The notes under the pieces: model-generated
The model's database searches: none
What the model was told of the DNA's origin: nothing
Seen by the model: only the letters and a program-made list of their open reading frames with translations
DNA from: JAJTFW01 sp964534995
GTDB taxonomy: Bacteria; Bacteroidota; Bacteroidia; AKYH767-A; OLB10
Length of the DNA: 64,000 nucleotides
NCBI GenBank assembly: GCA_964534995.1
Contig: CAZHSC010000001.1
Span: 62,001-126,000 of the forward strand
Direction: 5' to 3'
Shown here: positions 51,655 through 61,400 of the stretch, piece by piece
Layout of the letters: each line of letters starts with the position of its first letter
How positions within the stretch are numbered: the stretch's first letter is position 1
Position numbers and translations under genes: made by a program

Positions 51655-52107
51655 TCATCCCCTCAAACGGTCCAGCAAATCATTTAACTGGGTAGTTTCG
51701 GCTTTGCTGATTCCATTCAGACGCTTCAGCCATTCATCCACATTGGCGTCAAGTTCAGCGAGTAATTCAAGGCCTTTTTGCGTAATCCAGATGTCTACCT
51801 GCCGCCTGTTGTGTTTACAGATTTCACGTTTCACCAGCGCTTTCTGTCTCAGTTTTTCAACCAGACGTGTGGCATTTGAATTTTTATCGATCATCCTTTC
51901 TGTGATATCTCCCAGGCGCAGCGCGTTCGGGAAGGAACCCCGTAGTATCCTCAATACATTGTATTGCTGGGGGGAAATGCCATAGGGCTTCAGTCGCTGT
52001 ATGTTCTGTCCTTCCAGCCAGCTGGCTGTAAATAAAATGTTCACCATCGCTTTTTCATAGTCATTGGTGAATTTGCGCTGATTGATAGCTTCTTCTATGG
52101 TTCCCAT
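51655..52107 (-). CDS. MarR-family transcriptional regulator
   Basis: This is a winged-helix DNA-binding repressor of 150 residues, typically a dimer released by small phenolic or oxidant ligands. Visible features are the N-terminal dimer helices (FTNDYEKAMVNILFTASW), LKPYGISPQQYNVLRILRG, recognition region LRLGDITERMIDKNSNATRLVEKL, and wing ALVKREICKHNRRQVDIWITQ. The gene converges with the histidine kinase gene. Promoter and start codon are only four bases apart, with a TTGT/ACAA-type repeat overlapping the promoter, consistent with autoregulation. Its target genes are not evident. Confidence 0.92.
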   Translation of the reverse strand: MGTIEEAINQRKFTNDYEKAMVNILFTASWLEGQNIQRLKPYGISPQQYNVLRILRGSFPNALRLGDITERMIDKNSNATRLVEKLRQKALVKREICKHNRRQVDIWITQKGLELLAELDANVDEWLKRLNGISKAETTQLNDLLDRLRG

Positions 52108-52111
52108 CCCG

Positions 52112-52143
52112 CAAAGATACGATTACAATTGTTGTTGATACAA
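52112..52143 (-). promoter_or_regulatory. Promoter and possible operator of the marR-like gene
   Basis: TTG (52143-52141), 21 bases, then TATCTTTG (52119-52112): full consensus. The -7 box ends four bases before ATG 52107, predicting a leaderless mRNA. Between the boxes are the palindrome ACAATTGT and a TTGT...ACAA repeat, candidate binding sites for the regulator itself. Confidence 0.75.
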
Positions 52144-52304
52144 GTAAGCGCGTATTTTATTTGACGCCCGGGTCCGTTATAAAAGAAGTATGGATGTTTT
52201 TTCCGCTGCAGACAGTCTTTTTCAATGATGAGGAAAGAGATGCAGGTGGCACAGCGCGTGTTGCTCTTGCACGCCTTACACCCATAAAGAATTATTTCCG
52301 TTTA

Positions 52305-53183
52305 TTAACCGGTATAATGCTTCAGAATGGCCCTTGTTTGCTGCAGGTAGCTGCCGCCAAAAAGATTTACATGTACCAGCAGCGGGTACAGGTTCCATAA
52401 AGCGCAACGCTCCTCCCAGCCCTTACAAAGCGGGTAGCTTTCGCAGTAAGATCTGTAAAAACCGGGGTCAAAACCGCCAAACAGAGTGGTCATGGCAATA
52501 TCGGCTTCGCGGCAACTGAAGGACACGGCGGGATCTATCAGCCAGGCATTGCCGTCCTTTCCGGTGATGATATTACCTTTCCAGAGGTCGCCATGTATGA
52601 AGGAAGGTTTTTCATCCGGTATCAGCTGAGCGCTTATTTCAAAAAACTTGTCAAAAACCTTTTGATCAGCCGTGGTGATTTTGCCTTGCCGCAGAGCCAG
52701 GCGTACCTGCGGTTCCAGCCTTCGCCTGATGTAGAAGGCGGAAAGTGTTTCTTCCTGTTTGTTATCCTGCGGTAGCGAACCCATATAGTTGTTGAAGGCC
52801 AGTCCAAATTTCTCCGCCTGGTGCCGGTGCATGGATGCAAGGCTCTGTCCTAAGTTACTGAAGAAATTTTTATTTCTGGTTCCTGGTTCTACATATTCAA
52901 GGATCAATACCTGATGTTGTTTCAGTTCGGTTACGGCGACAACAGCCGGTACAGCCATGCTGTGGGTATCCATGATCATTTGCAGGCCGGCGGCCTCTGC
53001 TTTAAACATACCCGGGCAACGTGAGGATGCATGGATTTTCATGACAAAGCACCCTTCTGCGGTTTCTATTTTATAAACGGCGGAGATGCTGCCCCCGCCC
53101 AGTACATCCAGTGATATAATGTCCACAAAACGATGAAAGCTCTGTTGCCAGGATAAACGAAAGGCGTCAGCGGGATTCATCAT
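52305..53183 (-). CDS. Fructosamine/ketosamine 3-kinase family protein
   Basis: This cytosolic kinase of 292 residues belongs to the FN3K family, which phosphorylates sugar adducts on protein lysines so that they decompose (deglycation repair). Diagnostic motifs: GGGSISAVYKIET for the glycine-rich loop, CFVMKIHA with the ATP-binding lysine, ILEYVEPG in the hinge, FIHGDLWKGN as the catalytic loop, and WLIDPAVSFSCREADIAM in place of the DFG segment. The C-terminus ends YPLLVHVNLFGGSYL, also typical. It is monocistronic, with its -7 box at 53213-53220. Bacterial members may act on free sugar amines; the true substrate is not known. Confidence 0.92.
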   Translation of the reverse strand: MMNPADAFRLSWQQSFHRFVDIISLDVLGGGSISAVYKIETAEGCFVMKIHASSRCPGMFKAEAAGLQMIMDTHSMAVPAVVAVTELKQHQVLILEYVEPGTRNKNFFSNLGQSLASMHRHQAEKFGLAFNNYMGSLPQDNKQEETLSAFYIRRRLEPQVRLALRQGKITTADQKVFDKFFEISAQLIPDEKPSFIHGDLWKGNIITGKDGNAWLIDPAVSFSCREADIAMTTLFGGFDPGFYRSYCESYPLCKGWEERCALWNLYPLLVHVNLFGGSYLQQTRAILKHYTG

Positions 53184-53212
53184 TCTTTTTTTGGGTGAGG
53201 ATCAATTGTATC

Positions 53213-53220
53213 CAAAGATA
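53213..53220 (-). promoter_or_regulatory. -7 box of the fructosamine-kinase-like gene
   Basis: TATCTTTG (53220-53213) is an exact TAnnTTTG on the minus strand. No clear TTG is at the expected -33 distance. The leader to ATG 53183 would be about 23 bases. Confidence 0.55.
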
Positions 53221-53260
53221 GGAATCTGCGCTATTGATGAAGTTGTAAATTCGTGTGGAG

Positions 53261-54421
53261 ATGCCGGAATTTACAGGAAATATTCGCAGCAAGCTTCCCA
53301 AAGCGGGGACCACCATTTTCACCGTGATGTCGGGCCTCGCCAGTGAAACGGGAGCCATTAACCTGAGTCAGGGCTTTCCGGGATTTCCCGTGTCGCAGCA
53401 GTTGATAGCGTTGTATAATAACGCGATGAGAGAAGGACACAACCAGTACGCTCCCATGCAGGGCATCCGTTCATTACGGGAACGGATAGCCGAGAAAATG
53501 GAAGATCTCTATTCCTGTATCTATCACCCCGATACCGAAATTACCATTACCGCGGGTGGTACACAGGCGCTGTATACGGCCATCAGTGCTTTTGTTCATG
53601 AGGGCGATGAAGTGATAGTGCTGGAACCTGCCTATGACAGTTATGTTCCGGCCATCACATTGGCAGGTGGCATCCCTGTGCATGTACATCTTAAACCACC
53701 TTCCTACTCCGTTCCCTGGGACGAAATCAGGAAACTGATCAACCAGCATACCAGGATGATCATCATCAATACGCCTCATAATCCAACAGGGACCATACTG
53801 TCGGCCGGCGACATGATGCAACTTGAGAAACTGACCCATGGTACCGATATCATTGTTTTAAGCGATGAGGTGTATGAGCATATCATCTTTGATGGCTACG
53901 AACACCAGAGCGTTGCCCGCTTCCCGAAACTGGCTTCACGCAGCCTTCTCGTCTTTTCTTTCGGTAAAACCTATCACGCTACCGGCTGGAAAACCGGCTA
54001 TTGTCTGGGCCCCGCCAACCTGATGAAAGAATTCAGGAAAGTGCATCAGTTCACTGTTTTCTCCGTGAATACTCCCCTGCAATACGCCCTGGCGGAATTT
54101 ATGAAGGATAAGAGCAATTATAACGGTCTGCAGCAATTTTACGGGGAGAAAAGAGATTATTTCCAAAAACTGCTCGCCGGCTCGAAGTTTAAAATACTTC
54201 CCTGCAAGGGTTCCTATTTTCAGCTGCTGGATTACTCCGCCTTGTCGGATGAAAAAGATACTGACTATGCGATTCGTCTGACGAAAGAAAATGGAGTGGC
54301 TTCCATTCCTGTTTCCGTTTTCTATACGGTACCGCAGGATTATCATCTGCTGCGTTTTTGTTTCGCGAAGGAGAATGAAATGCTGGAAATGGCGGCCGAT
54401 CGCCTCATCAAAATCCGTTAG
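53261..54421 (+). CDS. Methionine (2-oxo-acid) aminotransferase, YbdL-like, PLP-dependent
   Basis: This is a fold-type I aminotransferase of about 386 residues. In the YbdL group it aminates 4-methylthio-2-oxobutanoate to methionine, favouring glutamine as donor. Motifs (numbered from GTG 53255): INLSQGFPGFPV near the N-terminus, TAGGTQALYTAI, PAYDSYVPA, NTPHNPTG with Asn176, SDEVYEH with Asp204, and SFGKTYHATGWK with the PLP lysine Lys238. The C-terminus has the arginine in LLRFCFAKE that binds the substrate carboxylate. ATG 53261 is preferred; GTG 53255 is in frame two codons earlier. The next gene, 84 bases downstream, is an omega-amidase homologue, a pairing known from the methionine salvage pathway. 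Confidence 0.9.
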   Translation: MPEFTGNIRSKLPKAGTTIFTVMSGLASETGAINLSQGFPGFPVSQQLIALYNNAMREGHNQYAPMQGIRSLRERIAEKMEDLYSCIYHPDTEITITAGGTQALYTAISAFVHEGDEVIVLEPAYDSYVPAITLAGGIPVHVHLKPPSYSVPWDEIRKLINQHTRMIIINTPHNPTGTILSAGDMMQLEKLTHGTDIIVLSDEVYEHIIFDGYEHQSVARFPKLASRSLLVFSFGKTYHATGWKTGYCLGPANLMKEFRKVHQFTVFSVNTPLQYALAEFMKDKSNYNGLQQFYGEKRDYFQKLLAGSKFKILPCKGSYFQLLDYSALSDEKDTDYAIRLTKENGVASIPVSVFYTVPQDYHLLRFCFAKENEMLEMAADRLIKIR

Positions 54422-54505
54422 GCTCTTCAGGCCGGGCTTTTTCGATATCCGTAAAACTTATTTTGCACTATCTTCGTGCTTACCTGAATAATCTTATGAG
54501 ATAAT

Positions 54506-55315
54506 ATGCCAAAGAACCTTCATCTTACACTCGTTCAATCCCCATTGGTCTGGGAATCACCTATTGATAATTTCCGTGCTTTTAATAAGCTGTTGTCTAA
54601 ATTGGGTAAGGGAGAAAGCGATGTGATCGTGTTACCGGAGATGTTCAGCACCGGATTCAGTATGGATGCCCGGCGGCTGGCTGAGGAGATGGAAGGACCT
54701 TCTATGCAATGGATGTTTGAAACCGCACAGGGGCTGAAGGCGGCCATTTGCGGTTCGCTGATCATTAAGGAAGAGGGTAAATTTTTCAATCGTTTTATAT
54801 GGATGGAACCTGACGGACATTATGATCACTACGACAAGCGACATTTGTTCCGGATGGCTAAAGAAGAAAAGACTTTTACGGAAAGTACAGAAGGGCTGGT
54901 GATTGAATATAAGGGCTGGGGCTTTTGTCCGATGGTTTGTTACGACCTTCGCTTTCCGGTATGGAGCAGAAACAGGATCATCAGGAAAGGGAAGAAGATA
55001 AGTTATGATTATGATGTATTGCTCTATGTCGCTAACTGGCCGGCGGCAAGAAGCTATGCCTGGCAGCAACTGCTCATTGCCCGCGCCATCGAGAATCAAT
55101 GTTACGTGGCAGGAGTTAACCGGATTGGTAAAGATGGGAAGGGGATTGAGTATAGCGGCGATTCCGCTTTGATTAATCCCCTTGGAGGAAAAATAAGTAA
55201 TTTAAAATCCAACAAACAGGGGCTTGAAAGCATTGTGCTCAACTGGAAAGCCCTGCAGGATGTACGTAAAAGTTTCCCCGTGCTGATGGATGCTGACAGC
55301 TTTGGATTAATCTAA
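54506..55315 (+). CDS. Omega-amidase, nitrilase superfamily (YafV-like)
   Basis: This cytosolic hydrolase of 269 residues probably converts 2-oxoglutaramate (alpha-ketoglutaramate) to 2-oxoglutarate and ammonia. The nitrilase catalytic triad is visible as Glu45 in VLPEMFSTGF, Lys111 in HYDKRHLF and Cys145 in VCYDLRFPVW. Further family motifs are VANWPAARSYAWQQLLIARA and GVNRIGKDG. YafV-type enzymes remove the 2-oxoglutaramate that glutamine transaminases produce, which pulls transamination forward. Finding it directly downstream of a YbdL-like aminotransferase supports that role. It lies upstream of, and convergent with, the giant adhesin gene. Confidence 0.92.
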   Translation: MPKNLHLTLVQSPLVWESPIDNFRAFNKLLSKLGKGESDVIVLPEMFSTGFSMDARRLAEEMEGPSMQWMFETAQGLKAAICGSLIIKEEGKFFNRFIWMEPDGHYDHYDKRHLFRMAKEEKTFTESTEGLVIEYKGWGFCPMVCYDLRFPVWSRNRIIRKGKKISYDYDVLLYVANWPAARSYAWQQLLIARAIENQCYVAGVNRIGKDGKGIEYSGDSALINPLGGKISNLKSNKQGLESIVLNWKALQDVRKSFPVLMDADSFGLI

Positions 55316-55458
55316 GGTTTTCTTTTAGAATCCTGCAGCACCGGAATTAAACACAGGGGCTGTAAGGAGTTCCACCCTTTCCTTATGTGGATGAATGCTG
55401 GTTTTAAAGTGGGAGCAACTTGTAAAAAAGTTCCCGTACAGAACTACCTGCTCCGCTA

Positions 55459-58400
55459 CTATCGCACTAGGGTAACCCTTCCGCTGTATTCCTGTGGTGC
55501 AGGTAAGCCATTGAATATTTTAAACAGGTATACATAAGTTCCTTCCGGGCACTCATCACCGTTGTTCTGGTACCTGCCATTCCAGCCTTTCTCGAGGCTG
55601 TTTGACTGGAATACTAATTTCCCCCACCGGTCATAGATGAAGAAGTCGGCACGTTCAACACCAATGCCATACCCTGTAAAACTTTCATTGTCGCCGTCAC
55701 CGTTGGGCGTAAAACCATTGGGCACATAAAATGTGGTTTCCCCCTTCACAATTATTTCATTGTAGAAGGTGTCTACGCAGCCTTCGTTGCTGATAGCGAT
55801 GAGCTCCACTTTATAACGTCCGGTATCTCCGAAGATATGTTCGGGAGACCAGTCATATGTATTTGCAGTACCATCCCCGAAATCCCAGTGCGCGCTGATG
55901 GCGCCCGTGCTTCCGTTGATAAACTGTACTATCGGATGAAGTATGCTTACCTCCTGTGGGTCACTGTTGAAGAAGGCGACGGGCAGTGGATAAACGGTAA
56001 CGACATTATTTTGGGTGAGTGCATTCTCGCATCCGTATTTATCTATAACATGCAGATATACATCATAGGAACCATCCTGCGTATAGGTGTGCGAAACGCT
56101 GCCTCCGGCAGCCTGGCTGTTATCCCCGAAATCCCAGCTGTACACAGATCCGGATGTGGTTTGTGTAGTGGACACAAACTGCACGGTGACCGGATTACAG
56201 CCTTCGGCTTTGAGAGGCGTAAAGTTTACCAGGGGCAATGGATGTACCACCACATACTGTTGGGCCTGGGGTTCTGTAACGGTGCAGGCATCACTCACGC
56301 TTACCATGTACAGGAAGCTGCTGTCGGGGGTGCTGGTAAAGGTGTTGCCGGGCAGGGGATTGGCATTCCAGGTATACGTATATGGTCCGCCGTTACCACC
56401 CCCTGCGTATGCGGTAAGTACGGTGCTTTCTCCTTCGCATATACTGTCTTCCGATGCGCTAATGCTAAGCGATAAGGCAGGGTAAACCGGAACCGGGATG
56501 GTACTGATCACTCTGTCACATCCGTTGGCATCCGTAACCGTAAGTCCGTAATTTGAAGTAAAGGCCGGGTTTACGGATATGGAAGAGGAAGTGTCACTGG
56601 TACTCCACTGGTATGAATAAGAGGGGGTACCGCCGCTCACAGTCGCGCTCAGCTGAGCCGCCTGACCGATACAAATGGTATCAGGAAACACCACGCTTGC
56701 CTGAAGTGCCGTGGGTTGAGTGATGGTGTAAACCGTATCAAAGGTACAGTTGTGGGCATCGGTAATGGAAACAGAATATATGCCTGTGGGAAGCGAAGAA
56801 ATACTGTTTGAAACTGAACCGGTGTTCCAGGCATACACATAAGGCGCCACACCGCCGGAGGTGATCACAGTGATGGCTGCCGTACTCATGCCGAAACAGG
56901 GGATAGGATTCACGGTGGATTGTATGCTGATGGCATCAGGCTGCGAAACAAGGACGACCCTCGAATGGGTGCAGGCATTGGCATCGCTCACGGTGACGGT
57001 ATAACTTCCGGCAACCAGGTTGTTAAGGCTGTTATTGGTACCTCCGTTTGACCACTGGTAGGAATACGGCGCCACGCCCCCGTAATTACTGACCGAAATT
57101 TCTCCGTTGTTGCCGTTAAAGCACAACACATGTGTAACGACAGGAGTATTGAAAGCAAGAGCGGCAGGCTGTGTGATGGTTACCCCGGAAGAGGTGTTAC
57201 ATCCGTTGTTATCAGTAATGGTAAGCATATAACTTCCCGCACTGAGCCCGTTTACCGCCGGTGTGGCAGATCCGTTAGACCAGTTATACTGATAGGGAGC
57301 AGTACCTCCTGTTACAGAAAATGCCGCGGCACCGTTGGTCCCTCCAAAGCAACTGACCATCGTCAGGGCCGCCTGTGTGGACACCAATGCCGGGGGTTCG
57401 CTGATGATGGTGCTCTGGAGAGAAGTGCACCCATTTAAATCAGTGATGGATACTGAATAACTACCTGCCGTAAGCCCGCCAACCTGAGCGCCGGTGGCAC
57501 CATTTGACCAGGCATAGGTGTAGGGGGCAATCCCCCCGCTCACCACCGCTTCCGCATTGCCATTATTGCCGCCGTAACAGCTGACCATATTCAGTGCCGT
57601 GGCATTTAACACCAGCGGAGATGGCTCCTGAATGGCAAAAGCCCTGGCATCGCTGCAGCCAAAATTGTCCGTCACGGTAACGGTATAATTACCCGCGGAT
57701 AGACCGTTGATGCTGTTGCCACTGCTTCCGTTGGACCAGGAGAGTATGTAGGGCGCTGCTCCGTTGTTGAATTGCACCTGCGCGCTGCCGTTTGCTTCCC
57801 CGTAACAATGGGCATCAGTAGTATTTACATTGCTGATGGCCGGTCCGGGAAGGCCACCAACGATCACCGGTGAAGAGGCGCTGCATCCGTTCCCGTCGCT
57901 GACCGTAACCGTATAGGTGCCGGAGTGCAGCCCGCCGGCAAGGCTTCCTGTTGCACCCATATTCCACTGATAACTGTAGTTGCCCACACCACCACTCGCC
58001 TGCACCTGTGCACTGCCGTTAGCGGCGTTGCATTGCGTGGGGCTGCTGGAAAGCTGCAGGCTGAGCGCGGCAGGTTCCAGGATGATAATGGATTGTTGTC
58101 CCGTGCAGCCGTTTATATCCGTTACTGTTACTGTATAATTTCCGGCGCCGAGCCCTGCGGCATTCGCATTGCTTCCTCCGGCAGGATTCCATGAGTAGGA
58201 GAACGGTCCGTTGCCGCTGTTTACGGCGATACTGGCTGAACCGTCCGCAAATCCGTAACAACTGGCGGGGGTCACATTATTAACGGCAAGTTGCGGGCCT
58301 CCGGCATTGCTTACATTGGCACCCGTGGTGGCAGTGCACCCGTTGGCATCTGTAACCACCAGGGAGTAATTCCCCGCCGGCAGTCCGGCGATGGAGGCAC

Positions 58401-61400
58401 TTCCGGTGCTTCCGTTTGACCAGGCATACTGGTAATTACCGGTTCCTCCATTAGTGGTAGCGCTTATGCTGCCATTCGAATTTCCGCAGGTGGAAGAAAC
58501 GGGATTCAGCAAAATGTTCAGAGGGTCGGGCTCACTGATAATAATATTTACGTTTCCGACGCAGCCATTGATATCGGTTATGACCACGGTATAGTTGCCG
58601 GCACTCAAGGCGTTTGCCAGGGTTCCGTTGCCTCCCGTGGGCTGCCATTGGTAGCTGAAGGGTCCATTGCCGCTGCTAACACTGATTTCCGCGCTTCCGT
58701 CATTCCCGCCGGAGCAGCCTGCATTGGTTTGATTTAACACTGTAGCCTGCGGACCACCCAGGTTGGAAACATTGGCAACCGCGGTGGCGGTACAGCCGTT
58801 TGCGTCGGTAGCGGTAATGGTATAGGATCCTGATGAAAGTCCGTTGAGGGTGGCTGTTGTCTGACCGCCTGACCACAGGTAAGTCAAAACCCCGGTTCCG
58901 CCGTTAGCATTCACCTGCGCGCTGCCGTTAGATCCTCCGCAGGTAGCGTCAGTAGTTATGGTCTGCAGGTTGATGGCAGGTGCCTGGCTTACGTTCACCA
59001 TGTCAATGAAGGAGCAACCGTTTAAATCGGTTACGGTGACCGTATAGGTTGCTGCAGCTACATTATTGATCTGGGCGGTGATTTCCCCGTTGCTCCATAA
59101 ATAGGTGTAGGGTGCACTTCCGCCGTTTACGCTGACAGCAGCATCGCCGTCAGTGCCGTTAAAACAACTCGCTGCCGTGCTGCTGCTTTGCAGGGATAAA
59201 GAAGAAGGCTGTGTTACCGCGATGGAGGCCGTGGCGGTACACCCGTTGGCATCGCTTACCGTAACATCGTAATTCCCTGCAGGCACAGCGTTCGCCGTGG
59301 CGTTGATGTCCCCGTTTGACCAGGCATACTGATAAGCGCCACTGCCGCCGCTCACGGAAACAGTCGCGCTTCCATTGGCATTTCCGCAGGTTGCCTGTAC
59401 GGAGGAAAGCTGCAGCGTGAGTGCAGAAGGTTCTCCGATATTCACATTCATGCTGCTGACACAACCGTTCACGTCAGTCACATTGACACTGTATGCGCCG
59501 GCGTTCAGGCCTGTGGCCTGGGCGGCATTGCCACCGGCAGGCAACCACTGGTAATTGAAGGGGCCGTTTCCGGAACTGATGCTTACCTCCGCTGTGCCAT
59601 CCGAAGAACCGTTGCAGAGCGCGTCGCTCATGGAAAGAAGCCCGACCACCGGCCCGCCCATGTCAGCTACAGCGCTTGTTCCGGTTTGCGTACATCCGTT
59701 GGCGTCAGTGGCGACCACCGTATAAGCGCCGGCGGACAGGTTGCTGATGGCATTACCCGATGCGCCGGTACTCCACTGGTAGCTGAGAATCCCGGTTCCT
59801 CCATTTCCATTCACCTGTGCGCTGCCGTTAGCATTGCCGCAGGTGGCGTCCGTAACACTCAGCTGCAGGTTAATGGCAGGAGCCTCGCCCACAGCGATGC
59901 TTTCCACCTGAGTGCAACCGTTGTTGTCACTGATGGTGACGGTATAGGTTCCTGAAGCGAGGCTGGCAAGCTGTGAGCCGCTGCTGCCGCCGCTCCAGAG
60001 GAAGGTATAAGGAGCGGTACCTCCGTTGGCGATGATGCTGACACTGCCATCCGATCCTCCGTAACAGGAGGCATCCACCGGATTCATGGTGCCGTTGAGC
60101 GCAGCGGGTTCCCCCACGATGGCGGTGGTAATGGCTGTACATCCTTTGTTATCTGTTACCGTAACATCGTAGTTTCCGGCCTGCAGGTTAATCCTGTTAG
60201 CAGGAAGTATGCCACCCGGATTCCAGTCAAAAGTATAAGGGGCGGTACCTCCCTGTGCATCAATATCGGCAGTTCCGGTGTTGCCGCCATTGCAGAAGGC
60301 GGGAGTGGTAAGGTTGTTCACCACCAGGGGGTCGGGTTCAGTAATGTCAAAATTTAATGCCGTACTGCAACCGTTGATATCGGTAACGCTCACTTTATAA
60401 TTTCCCGGAGCCAGGCCGGTAGCTGTAGCCGTAGTGCCGCCATAGGGTAGCCAGTCAAAGGTAAAGGGCCCGTTGCCTGACACGACAATGACGGCTGCAG
60501 TACCATTGGCAAAGCCGTTACAGCTAACATCCGTAACCGGACCTGCTGCAAGCGCCGGCCCTCCGGCGCTGTTGATGATGGTATTTCCGGAAGCACTGCA
60601 TCCCCCGGCATCTGTTACCGTGACGGTATAAATGCCGGCGCTGAGTCCGGAGGCCAGGCCGTTAACGATACCGTTACTCCACAAATAGGAGTAAGGGCTG
60701 CTGCCGCCTGCAGGTGTCACCTCCGCCGATCCGTTGGAGTTACCGCAGGTGGCGATGGTGGTGCTGAAGGCCAGCTGAATGGCGGGGGGCTCGTTCACCG
60801 TAACCTGGAGGTCAGAAGTGCATCCTGAATTATCGGTTACCGTTACGGTGTAAGTTCCCGCTGCAAGATTGGGGTTAACGGCGGCAGTAGTACCGTTTGA
60901 CCAGACATAGGAAAACGGAGCTGTGCCGTTCAGCGTGGAAACACCGATGCTGCCATCCGCGCCTCCGGAGCAGCTGGCATCCGTCAGTGAAGCGATATTT
61001 AAAGAAGGACCGGCCGCATCCGCGATGGAAAGTACAGTCTGAGCGGTGCATCCGTTGGCGTCAGTCACCGTTACGGTATAACTACCGGCAGGCATAGCCG
61101 AAATGGTGGAATTAACCGAGGTGCCTGTCGACCATGAATAAGAATAGCCCGGAATACCGCCATTTATGATTACCTCCGCGCTGCCGTCCGGCTGCCCGCA
61201 GTGGGCAGTGATGGTGTTACCAACCAGCACGAGTGCGGCCGGTTCATTGATAACTGCAGTTACGGTGGAGGTACAGTTATTCGCGTCTGTCACCGTTACC
61301 GTATAGTTTCCGGTGCTGAGGTTGCTGCCTGTTGTGCCACTGCCGCCTGAAGACCACTGATAATTATAGGGTGCCTGCCCTCCGTTCACAGCGATGGTGA

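Noticed and set aside
55837..56475. Plus-strand frame of 212 codons opposite the adhesin PKD region
   Set aside because: Shadow of the repeat-rich adhesin gene; no start context or domain.
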